Positions 33,556-41,699 of a stretch of 64,000 nt of DNA are shown piece after piece (the first letter of the stretch is position 1; each line of letters opens with the position of its first letter). The notes beneath the pieces are model-generated. The model was given only the letters and a program-made list of their open reading frames with translations, made no database searches and was not told the DNA's origin. The stretch is from Pseudomonas rhizosphaerae (lineage in GTDB: Bacteria > Pseudomonadota > Gammaproteobacteria > Pseudomonadales > Pseudomonadaceae), in the NCBI RefSeq assembly GCF_000761155.1, contig NZ_CP009533.1:1922001-1986000 (forward strand). The letters are read 5' to 3'. The position numbers and the translations under genes were made by a program.

Positions 33556-33571
33556 CTGTCCATATGTACAG
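33556..33571 (+). promoter_or_regulatory. LexA (SOS) box upstream of umuD relic
   Basis: CTGTCCATATGTACAG matches CTGT-N8-ACAG. It precedes the umuD-like remnant by about 25 bases, which is the native arrangement of umuD operons. Confidence 0.65.
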
Positions 33572-33596
33572 CGCATGAGCCAAGCCATGGACGCCA

Positions 33597-33795
33597 TTCC
33601 AACCCGAACACTTCGATATCTCCATTGACGACCTGTTGTGCATGCGCGCATGGCACCTACCTGGATCGCGTGGCCGGTGACAACATTATTCGCGCCGGGA
33701 TTTTCGATGGTGACCTACTTATCTTCGACAGGGGCGCGGGAGCAAAAAAGGGCAGGTGATCATAGGCGTTACGCCTGTCGGCGGAGTGCGCACAC
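33597..33795 (+). pseudogene. umuD-like remnant
   Basis: Translated in three successive frames the strand gives a UmuD-like order: FQPEHFDISIDDLLCM, then TYLDRVAGDNIIRAGIFDGD followed by LLIFDRGAGAKKG, then QVIIGVTPVGG. The part RVAGDNIIRAGIFDGDLLIFDR resembles UmuD around its catalytic Ser, which here is Asn (GDNI in place of GDSM), so even a repaired reading would lack the self-cleaving Ser. Frameshifts lie near 33652 and 33753. No umuC is nearby. Confidence 0.6.
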
Positions 33796-33808
33796 CCCGT
33801 CAGAGGGC

Positions 33809-35398
33809 TCAGGTTATTCCGTTCGGCCCTTCGATGGCCTGTCGGATCTTCTTGGCTAGATCGCTAGGGATGTACGGCTTGGCAATTACCAAAAAATCAC
33901 CACCTCCGGCATCTGTGCGCTCCAGAGAGTTCTCAGAGTAGCCCGTGGTCAGGAGCACCTTGATATTTGGGTACCGGCGCTTCGCTTCCCTGGCCAACAT
34001 CACTCCATTCATGCCGCCCGGCATGATGAGATCCGTGAACAATACATCGTAAGCAGCGCTCTCCATACGTTCCAAAGCTTCCTTTCCGCTGTAGGCGATA
34101 TCGCACTCGTAGCCGTATTCCTCAAGCACAGCTTGCGCGAGATCCGCGACATCCGGACGGTCTTCAACGACTAGTACCCGCTCATGACCTTGATGAACGT
34201 GAATTTCCTCGGCCGCTGCTAGCGTGTGGAGCTGACTATCATCTGCCGGAAAATACATACGGATAGTCGTTCCGATCCCTTCTTCGGAATAAATCCGAGC
34301 CACGCCACCAGACTGTTTTACGAAGCCGTAAACCATCGAAAGCCCCAGGCCTGAGCCTTTGCCCTCCTCCTTGGTAGTGAAGAAGGGGTCCATCACTCTG
34401 TTTAGGATGGACTCCGGCATTCCTCGGCCATTATCGGTAATGGCGACGCTGACATACCGACCAGGCACGAGGCCCTCATAAGACGAGTTTTTGCTCAGCG
34501 TCACGTTACGGGTTTCAACGGACAACATCCGAGCATCCTGTCCCTCCATAGCGTCTCGAGCATTGATGTAAATGTTGAGCAGCGCCACTTCGGTCTGGGT
34601 CGGGTCTAATCTCGAGTTCCAGAGGTCTTTCGCAAGGTCATAGCGGATCTGCGTATCGACCAACGTGCGCTCTGCAGTTTCCTCGAAAGATATGATAAGC
34701 GTATTCAGGTTGATAACGCGCCCCTGCAGCTTTTGCTTGCGTGAAAATGCCAATAGCTGCTGGGTGAGGGTAGTGGCTCGCTCCGTGGCATCCCGTGCCT
34801 GAGTAGCATTGCGTTTAAGCCGCTGACGGTCGATCTCTGGCTTATCAGCGGAGCGCTGGATCATGTCTAGGTATCCCACCATGACCTGCAGCAAATTATT
34901 GAAGTCATGGGCTATTCCACCCGTCAGTTGGCCTAGTGCTTCCATTTTTTGCGATTGACGCAGCCCGTCCTCAGCATCACGACGTCTGCTCACGTCGAGC
35001 TGTGATGCGAAGAAATAGATTAGGTCGCCTGACTCGTTGTAAACCGGCGAGATAAACAGCGCATTCCAAAATGAGGTGCCATCTTTCTTGTAATTCACTA
35101 CCTCGACGGCTATCTCCCGCCTGTCTTCAATCGCTTTTCTCACCTGCCCGATGATCTGTCGGTCCGTTTCAGCACCCTGAAGAAATCGACAGTTACGACC
35201 AACAATTTCCTCACGGGAGTAGCCAGTCATGTCTATGAAGGCATTGTTGGCAAAAATGATGGGATTATCAGGCCTCTTTGGATCCGTAATCGTCATCGGC
35301 ATGCGCGTGGTTTCGACGGCTGCGAAGAAGATATTGTGATCAGATGCGCTTATGTCACCGGTAAAGTTGTCGGTCACGCGGTTGGAATGCTTAGCCAT
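33809..35398 (-). CDS. LOV-domain blue-light hybrid histidine kinase
   Basis: A 529-residue photoreceptor kinase. The LOV domain (about residues 20-135) has the photoactive Cys70 in [11 protein letters not shown]-binding Asn residues in [14 protein letters not shown] and Gln in FFASQLD. A HisKA box ([11 protein letters not shown]) and HATPase boxes ([24 protein letters not shown]) follow. A receiver domain with the Asp in VLFTDLIMP ends the protein. Length and order match the P. syringae LOV-HK. Blue light forms a Cys-flavin adduct and changes kinase output. AGGAG precedes the ATG; a response regulator lies upstream. Confidence 0.93.
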   Translation of the reverse strand: MAKHSNRVTDNFTGDISASDHNIFFAAVETTRMPMTITDPKRPDNPIIFANNAFIDMTGYSREEIVGRNCRFLQGAETDRQIIGQVRKAIEDRREIAVEVVNYKKDGTSFWNALFISPVYNESGDLIYFFASQLDVSRRRDAEDGLRQSQKMEALGQLTGGIAHDFNNLLQVMVGYLDMIQRSADKPEIDRQRLKRNATQARDATERATTLTQQLLAFSRKQKLQGRVINLNTLIISFEETAERTLVDTQIRYDLAKDLWNSRLDPTQTEVALLNIYINARDAMEGQDARMLSVETRNVTLSKNSSYEGLVPGRYVSVAITDNGRGMPESILNRVMDPFFTTKEEGKGSGLGLSMVYGFVKQSGGVARIYSEEGIGTTIRMYFPADDSQLHTLAAAEEIHVHQGHERVLVVEDRPDVADLAQAVLEEYGYECDIAYSGKEALERMESAAYDVLFTDLIMPGGMNGVMLAREAKRRYPNIKVLLTTGYSENSLERTDAGGGDFLVIAKPYIPSDLAKKIRQAIEGPNGIT

Positions 35399-35465
35399 TT
35401 ACGCTCCTGGTTTGGCGGTAGCTACCTTGAGGGCCTAGCTCTTGGAATCGCGAATCGGAGGATCC

Positions 35466-35837
35466 CTAGACTTGCCGATCAGAAGAAAAGATCTTCCGAC
35501 AAAACGTCTCGAGACATTGCAGGGAAAAAGGCTTTGCAAGCCAGTGAACATCATCACTTCTCAGCGAATCCGCTCGTGGGTGATAGCCTGACATGACGAC
35601 GATCGGGCTCTCAGGTTGAGTCGCTTGAAGCTTACGCACCAGATCCATTCCGTCCATCTTCCCAGGCATACACAAGTCTGTAATTAGCAGCCGCACTGGG
35701 TAGGGCCTCTGCTGGATGTGCAGCCAGGCCTGGTCTGCTGTCTCAAAGACGTGAACTTGGTAGCCTAGATCTTGGAGGAACTCGAAGAGAAGATCACGGA
35801 CCGGCTGCTCGTCTTCAACGAGAATGATAGTGTTCAT
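35466..35837 (-). CDS. Single-domain response regulator
   Basis: A 123-residue CheY-like receiver: acidic pair in VEDEQ, phospho-acceptor Asp in LLITDLCMPG, Thr/Ser position in VVMSGYH and Lys in WLAKPFS. No output domain. It is the gene before the LOV kinase on the same strand, 67 bases away, and is probably its partner or a phosphate sink. No clear Shine-Dalgarno is seen ahead of the start. Confidence 0.88.
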   Translation of the reverse strand: MNTIILVEDEQPVRDLLFEFLQDLGYQVHVFETADQAWLHIQQRPYPVRLLITDLCMPGKMDGMDLVRKLQATQPESPIVVMSGYHPRADSLRSDDVHWLAKPFSLQCLETFCRKIFSSDRQV

Positions 35838-36202
35838 AGGAGGTCATTTTCGAAGGAGATACGACATTGACTGCCAGCGTTCACGAACATTCCCTGCGGT
35901 TAGATTTTAGTCAACAATCATGAGTTGTGGTGCATGCTCGATGCGCCGGAAGGGGCGATTGAGGAATCTGTGAGCAGCGGATGCAACCTGCAGTGGACGA
36001 TTTTGGGTTCAGCGAGGCGAGTTCAGGATGAGCTGACGCCCTTGGATGAACTGGTTCTGTCGTCAATGACGCAAACAGGTCCTTGCCGTGGGGTTTGGAT
36101 GTGCAGGGTGAATGCGTCGGTAGATAAGCCATCCTAAGGCCGCAGCTGTACAATCTGCATAATCTTCACCTTCTTTTCTCTAAAATCAGGATCTAGGATC
36201 GG
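35838..36202. other. Divergent promoter region
   Basis: No supported gene. It separates the minus-strand regulator/LOV operon from the plus-strand GAF kinase and should carry both promoters. Short ORFs on each strand lack ribosome sites and family likeness. Confidence 0.5.
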
Positions 36203-37392
36203 ATGTCAACATCAGAATTTGAAATCGATATCGCTTCTATCGGAAAGATGGAGAGCATTCCTTTGATTCTGAGCTTGGTGAAAGCGACCACAGGTTTGCG
36301 CTTCGCAGCTGTTGCCAGGGTGACCACGAGTCGATGGGTGGCTTGTGCGGTCGATGACTCGATTGGATTGGAGTTGGCCGTTGGTAGCGAACGTCTTACA
36401 GCAGAGACTTTATGCGGCCAAGTGCATGATCTGCGCAGATCATTGGTGTTCGGTAGCGGTTTTGCTGAATTGTCTCGTTTAGGATACGAAGCGGTGGCGC
36501 CGAGCGATTTGCCTGCCGTACAAAGCCATATTTCCATTCCCATCATTACTGCCAATGGGGAGCTATTTGGAACCCTATGTGCGCTGGACGTAATGCCCAT
36601 TACCTTGAATAAGCAGTCGGCTATAAATACGCTTGAGCTTTTCGCTCAGCTAATCGCCGTGAATTTGAGTTTGCACGATCGCCTTGAACAAAGTGAATCT
36701 CAACTCGTTGCATCAACCGAGCTTGGCCGGCTCCGCGAACAATTCATTGCGGTTCTAGGGCATGACCTCCGTACCCCGCTTAGCGCCGTAAGGCTCAGCG
36801 CAGATGCGCTACGCGCGAACATTTCGGAGAGCCGACGTTTGCTGCTGGCCGAAGGTATTCGGTTAAGCGCGGCACGCATGGCCGCATTGATAGAGGACAT
36901 TTTGGACTTCACACGCTGTCAGCTAGGAGGTGATGTCGTAATGAATCTCCGTCGAGCAGACGACATTTTTGATGTGCTTGGAGCTGTTGTTCAGGAGGTC
37001 CGTTTGGCCCATCCGGAAGCAAATATCACGTTTGACTATGAGGGCGCTACTGCATTGTTATGTGATGTCGGCAGGATTAGTCAGCTGGTTTCCAACCTCT
37101 TGACCAACGCAGTAGCGCATGGTCAAAAAGGAGGGGCAATTGTGCTAAAGGGGCGCATCGATGAGGGAATGTTGGTGCTGAGCTGCATCAACGGGGGCAG
37201 CCAATCCCAGATACGTTGCTTGGATCTCTTTTCGAGCCTTTTACGCGTACCGACCGTGACAGTCACACAGAGGGCCTTGGGCTGGGCCTATATATATGCT
37301 CGCAGGTTGCTGAAGCTCATGGTGGTACGTTGAGCGTAACCTCCAACAAAGACGCAACGATATTTGTCGCATCAATACCAGTACGCTTGTAG
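36203..37392 (+). pseudogene. GAF-domain histidine kinase broken by a one-base frameshift
   Basis: Residues ~15-155 are a GAF domain, His187 lies in LGHDLRTPLSAV and the N box is NLLTNAVAHG. The zero frame ends at 37333 with an unrelated tail. From a run of five G at 37193-37197 the +1 frame continues the kinase: QPIPDTLLGSLFEPF, then EGLGLGLYICSQVAEAHGG, ending at 37392. One extra G would restore the full ATP-binding domain. Without it the G2 lid is lost, so the kinase is probably dead. It may be a true mutation, a phase-variable tract or a sequencing error. Confidence 0.8.
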
Positions 37393-37510
37393 GTTCACTA
37401 CGATGCTTCGCGGTAACGGAACAATGGCTTGAAGCCTACAAATGGCTACAGATTCCATTGGTCACAAGCGAAGGCCGTATGCATAATCGGCATAGGGCTC
37501 GGCAATGTCA

Positions 37511-37534
37511 TCTGATACCAATTCTGATACCAAT
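37511..37534. repeat. Tandem 12-bp repeat (TCTGATACCAAT x2)
   Basis: Two perfect adjacent copies of TCTGATACCAAT. Located about 130 bases beyond an integrase relic, so it may be an old integrase arm-type or att-related site. Confidence 0.7.
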
Positions 37535-37660
37535 GGCGGCTTTTTGTTGATGCCTCACGAGCGCTGGGGAGCGGGAAATGCCCGAAAACATTGATCAACA
37601 GCTAACGTCAGCAACCACTTAAGACTGCATGGTGATGTTAGCTGTGGAGATCAAGGAGCT

Positions 37661-37876
37661 TTACCTATCAATAACTGGGGGAGCGATGGTTTCAGGCCAT
37701 ACCGAATCGATAGCCGATTCGGTACCAATCTGGAGCCTGGCAATAAAGGCGGGATTCAAACCGGACATTGCGCCTATTGTCGCATAGGTGTGGCGGTAGT
37801 TGTATGGCGGCCGGTCGCGAATTCCTGGCCCCTGAAGCCTAGACAGGACATGGCTTTGCCAGCTCATTACCCGCAA
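37661..37876 (-). pseudogene. Tyrosine integrase fragment
   Basis: A 71-codon remnant with PPYNYRHTYATIGAMSGLNPAFIARL, which corresponds to the HxxR box and following helix of a phage integrase (normally ...RHTYAT...GANP.WIA..LGH). The Tyr nucleophile and the N-terminal domains are missing. It marks a lost mobile element. (The quoted motif begins RPPYNYRHTYAT.). Confidence 0.7.
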
Positions 37877-37957
37877 GCTCCACGAAGGGCAGGGCTTGTT
37901 TTCTGTGATTCCAGCTCTGAAAATGTGGGCTTGGATTTTTTGATCAGGGATGAAACA

Positions 37958-38248
37958 TTGAAGACTCTTGTCTGGCTGGTGATTGCAGCCGTTATCGCGT
38001 GGAAATTTTCCCCACAGATCGATGGATGGCTGAATTCCGATTCTTCAGCGAATTCAGGCGGCCTTGTATCCCCAACGCCGTTAAAGCCCCCGGTAAGTCG
38101 CGCGCCATTCAATTGTGATGGTCGACAGTACTGCTCGCAAATGACGTCCTGCGCCGAGGCGATGGCTTTTCTGCAGAATTGTCCAGGTATGAAAATGGAC
38201 GGCAATAACGACGGTGTTCCCTGCGAAACCCAGTGGTGCAAGAGATAG
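37958..38248 (+). CDS. Excalibur calcium-binding domain protein
   Basis: A 96-residue protein if started at the TTG that follows AGGGATGAAACA; it gives MKTLVWLVIAAVIAWKF, a single N-terminal membrane anchor. The C-terminal excalibur domain has its Cys pairs (FNCDGRQYC, SCAEAM, NCPG) and the DxDxDG-like loop MDGNNDGVPCE. It would bind Ca2+ outside the inner membrane. Known as a stand-alone domain in many pseudomonads; role unclear. Confidence 0.8.
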   Translation: MKTLVWLVIAAVIAWKFSPQIDGWLNSDSSANSGGLVSPTPLKPPVSRAPFNCDGRQYCSQMTSCAEAMAFLQNCPGMKMDGNNDGVPCETQWCKR

Positions 38249-38398
38249 GTTTTTTTCTACGCGGCTTCTGTACATAGAGAAGGCTAATCGTTACTGCTTT
38301 CAGTCGTTCGCTACCCGCCGTAGAGAGCTGAGCGACCGCCGACCCCTGCACGTACCGCCGCTAACGCAGAACGTTCAAATACCGTCGTTGCAAAGTTA

Positions 38399-38824
38399 TC
38401 AGGCAGCTTCAACTGAAACGGCGAGATGCTTGCCCATGGCGGCCAGCGCTGATTCGATCTGCTCCATCTTGGATGTATGCAAAAAATCTACCAGACGATC
38501 TCCTTGGGTTTGATGAAAGCCCAGCAGCCGGCACAGATCTGCTTTGCGCATATCTCGCTCTATCATCGTATTCCAAAGCACGATCTTCGCTACGGTCACA
38601 GCAGGCAGATGAATGATACGCTCGCCCTGTTGCGGTGCTGATGCCCGCGGAATTGGACGTCGTTGGTCAACGTAGATCGACAGCGTTGTTTCTATCGCGT
38701 CAACGGCCTCGTTGACAGCGTGCTGTTCGTCGTCCCCAAAGCTGTTCAGTTCCGGCAAGTCTCTGCAGTAGACGGCGAGACCGGGAACAGTGTCTGTTTC
38801 AAATCGGATTGCATAGTCATACAT
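38399..38824 (-). CDS. hicB: HicB-family antitoxin (orphan)
   Basis: A 141-residue HicB protein. The N-terminal partial RNase-H-like fold is MYDYAIRFETDTVPGLAVYCRDLPELNS, with FGDDEQHAVNEAVDAIE behind it (given here by its ends). The C-terminal half has an Xre-like DNA-binding part (RKADLCRLLGFHQTQGDRLVDFLH). GGAGG precedes the start. The hicA toxin upstream is reduced to its last 15 codons, so no toxin remains for it to neutralise. It may still act as a repressor. Confidence 0.85.
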   Translation of the reverse strand: MYDYAIRFETDTVPGLAVYCRDLPELNSFGDDEQHAVNEAVDAIETTLSIYVDQRRPIPRASAPQQGERIIHLPAVTVAKIVLWNTMIERDMRKADLCRLLGFHQTQGDRLVDFLHTSKMEQIESALAAMGKHLAVSVEAA

Positions 38825-38873
38825 GGCTTAGTCCTCCGGGTGATAGGCCTGCTGTCCGCAAAGCGAAAAACCA

Positions 38874-38921
38874 TCAAAGCCCCAGTTGTTTAATGATCGC
38901 CTTGCATGTCCCTTCCAGCCT
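38874..38921 (-). pseudogene. hicA 3' remnant
   Basis: The open frame between a TGA and the natural stop reads RLEGTCKAIIKQLGL, matching the end of HicA toxins (GT-x-KAIIKQLGL). It lies 50 bases upstream of hicB, the normal hicA position and strand. The rest of hicA was deleted, with the break next to the end of the adjacent kinase gene. Confidence 0.7.
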
Positions 38922-38945
38922 TCATTTTGCTCTGACGGGTCGAGT

Positions 38946-41552
38946 TCAAGCCCCCCGCCCCAGATGAGCCAGACTCGTCGCCAGCTCATTCTTCCTGAAC
39001 GGCTTGCTCAACCGCGGCAGGTCCGGGTCGAGGCCTTCACGCTCGGCGTAGCCGGAAACCAGCAGGATCGCCGTCCCAGGCCTGGCCCGACGCACGCGCT
39101 TGGCCAGGTCGGTCCCGCTGATGCCCGGCATGAGGTGGTCGGTGATGAGCAGGTCGAATGTCTCGCCGGTATCCATCAATTCCAGGGCTTCTTCGCCGGA
39201 TGCCGCTTCGATCACGCAATAACCCAGCTCGGCCAGCATGTACGAAGTACTCGCCCGTACCAGTTCTTCATCATCCACCAGCAACGCCACGCCACGGCTG
39301 GAGGACAGCTCGGGCGTGTCGACCAAGCGCAGGGCCTCGGCGGGGAGGGCAATGCTGCGCGGCAGCCACAGCTCGACATTGGTGCCCAGGCCCGGCGAGC
39401 TTTGAATGGTCAACGCGCCGTTCAACTGCGACGCCAGCCCATGCACCATCGACAATCCCAGGCCAGTGCCCTGGCCCACGCCCTTGGTGGAGAAAAACGG
39501 CTCCACCGAGCGTGCCAGCGTCGTCGGGTCCATCCCGGTGCCGGTGTCGGCGACCGAGAGGCACAGATAGTTGCCCGCTGGAAGACGTGAACGGTGCCCC
39601 TCAGCGATCGATTCCATGCAGGCGGATATGCGCAGCGTGCCGCCTTCGAGCATCGCGTCACGGGCGTTGACGGAAAGGTTGAGCAGCGCCATCTCGAGTT
39701 GGTTCACGTCGGCGATGGCTGCGGGCAGGTGCTCCGGCGCGTCGACCACCACCTTGATCTGCGGCCCGGTGGTACTGGCCAGCAAGTCACCCATGTCGCT
39801 GACCAGCTTGCCGACGTTGACCGCCACGGCCTGCAGCGGTTGGCGCCGGGCGAAGGCGAGCAGCCGCTGCACCAGCGTCTTGGCGCGGTCGGCGGACTGC
39901 ACGGCGCCGGAAATCAGTCGCTGCTCCCGTTCACCGCCCACTCCGCGGCGCTGGAGCATGTCCAGGGTGCCGACGATGGGCGTGAGCAGATTGTTGAAGT
40001 CGTGGGCCACGCCGCCGGTGAGCTGCCCCATGGCTTCCATTTTCTGGCTCTGACGCAGGGCCAGCTGGACTTCTTCACGCTCAGCGACGGCCTGGGCGAT
40101 CCGCGCTTCGAGGGTGGCATTGAGCTCGCGCAGGTTTTCGTCTGCGGTCTTGCGTGCGGTGATATCCATCGCCGTGCCGGTCACGCGCAGGCAGCGCCCG
40201 TCCTCATCGAACACGGCACGGCCCTTGGCCGCGACCCAGCGAACCACGCCGTCCTCGCGGCCGACGGTTCGGTAGTCGACTTCGTAGAGCGCTCGGCGCT
40301 CAGGATCCATCGCCGCTGCGAAAGCCTCCAGAGTCGCCTTGCGATCCTGCGGGTGCAGACCCTCGTAGAAGTCTTGCAGCGTGACCGCGACGTCAGCTGA
40401 AATCCCGAACATGGCTTTGGTCTGGGGTGGCCACACCAGCGTGTTCAAGACGAAATCCACGTCCCAGAAGCCCACGTCGGCATGGTCGACGGCCAAACGC
40501 AGCCTGGCCTCGCTGGTGCGGATGGCCGCGTCGACTCGGGTGCGGTGCACCATGAGGCCGATGGTCTGCACCACGAAGTCGAGGATTTCCACATCGGCTG
40601 GCGCGCACTCGTGCAGTTCGGGGTCGTACAGGACGAAAGCACCCATCACGGCACCCTGGGCCGACCTGATGGGAACCGACCCGCATACCTGCAAGCCCTG
40701 CTCGATCGCCAGGTTTCCGAGCTTCTCCTGCCAGGCATCGTTGGAGATGTGAACGACAGTCATCAGCCCGTTGTGTGGCATGGGAGCGCTACAGGTGCTC
40801 GAGTCCGGGTCGATGACCATGGCCTTGACGGCGTCCTGGTAGAGGGCAGGCAGGCTGGGACCCACGCAATGCTGTACCTGCCGGCCTTGTTCGTCCAGAA
40901 GCACGATGCTTCCCAAAAGGCGCGACGTGGACAAGGCTTCGACTTCGCGCACGACCGACTCCAGCGTGACGTCGAGGGTATTCTCTTCCACCGCCAGGGC
41001 CAGAATGCGGTTTTGCGCAGCCCCGATGGCAGCGGCGCGATTGCGCGCTTGCGTCAGGCGTGCGTTCTCGATGGCAATCGTCGCCAAGCGCGCCAGGCTT
41101 TCAAGCCTTTCCACGGTGTCGCGGGAATGAGGCTGCGCCTCGGACCAGTAGGCGCCGAGCGCTGCCACGGCAACTGGTTGGCCTATCGGGACCATGATCA
41201 GGCTGCGCACGAACGTCAATGCGTAGGCGTCCTGCGGGATACGCGAGTCGAGCCGCACGTCGGGGATGACGATGGTCTCGTTGCCGAGCATCGCGCGCCC
41301 CGACACGCAGCGCTCGATCGGAAAGGTCTTGCCTTGCCACAAGGGAGAGACGGCATCTTCGGCAACGTATGAACAGTGCCCGTCGTGTTCGATGGCGATC
41401 GCGATCCCCTCGGCGCCCACGGTCGCACGCGCCGTTTCGCGCAGCACGCTGACCACCTCGTCGATCGACTTCGCCGTCACCAAGCGTTCGCTGGCGTGGA
41501 GCACGTGCGACAGCCGATCATCACTCTCAAGAGCCGTGGGTACAGTAGGCAA
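38946..41552 (-). CDS. Hybrid sensor kinase, GAF-GAF-PAS-HisKA-HATPase-REC
   Basis: An 868-residue soluble hybrid kinase with a TTG start behind CGGAG. A first GAF domain (about 15-170) has ERCVSGRAMLGNETIVIPDVR. A second GAF lies at about 180-345. A PAS domain (~355-480) contains DVGFWDVDF. HisKA ([14 protein letters not shown]), HATPase (NARDAM, DTGTGMD, GTGLGLSMVHG) and a receiver (LLITDHLMPG, LSKPFR) follow. No membrane segment. Signal unknown. Confidence 0.9.
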   Translation of the reverse strand: MPTVPTALESDDRLSHVLHASERLVTAKSIDEVVSVLRETARATVGAEGIAIAIEHDGHCSYVAEDAVSPLWQGKTFPIERCVSGRAMLGNETIVIPDVRLDSRIPQDAYALTFVRSLIMVPIGQPVAVAALGAYWSEAQPHSRDTVERLESLARLATIAIENARLTQARNRAAAIGAAQNRILALAVEENTLDVTLESVVREVEALSTSRLLGSIVLLDEQGRQVQHCVGPSLPALYQDAVKAMVIDPDSSTCSAPMPHNGLMTVVHISNDAWQEKLGNLAIEQGLQVCGSVPIRSAQGAVMGAFVLYDPELHECAPADVEILDFVVQTIGLMVHRTRVDAAIRTSEARLRLAVDHADVGFWDVDFVLNTLVWPPQTKAMFGISADVAVTLQDFYEGLHPQDRKATLEAFAAAMDPERRALYEVDYRTVGREDGVVRWVAAKGRAVFDEDGRCLRVTGTAMDITARKTADENLRELNATLEARIAQAVAEREEVQLALRQSQKMEAMGQLTGGVAHDFNNLLTPIVGTLDMLQRRGVGGEREQRLISGAVQSADRAKTLVQRLLAFARRQPLQAVAVNVGKLVSDMGDLLASTTGPQIKVVVDAPEHLPAAIADVNQLEMALLNLSVNARDAMLEGGTLRISACMESIAEGHRSRLPAGNYLCLSVADTGTGMDPTTLARSVEPFFSTKGVGQGTGLGLSMVHGLASQLNGALTIQSSPGLGTNVELWLPRSIALPAEALRLVDTPELSSSRGVALLVDDEELVRASTSYMLAELGYCVIEAASGEEALELMDTGETFDLLITDHLMPGISGTDLAKRVRRARPGTAILLVSGYAEREGLDPDLPRLSKPFRKNELATSLAHLGRGA

Positions 41553-41699
41553 GCGGAACTCCGAATGATGGGGGTGACGAACGAGGTGCCAGATGACCCG
41601 AGTTGCCGGGCCAGGTCGGGTTCAGTCTCTCAGAAATGCGCGCGAGCCGATAGCACGACGGTACGCGGGCCGCTGATTGAAGCCCGGCGCTGGTCGGCT

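Noticed and set aside
35911..36153. Short ORFs on both strands upstream of the GAF kinase
   Set aside because: No ribosome sites, no family likeness; region is better read as a divergent promoter.
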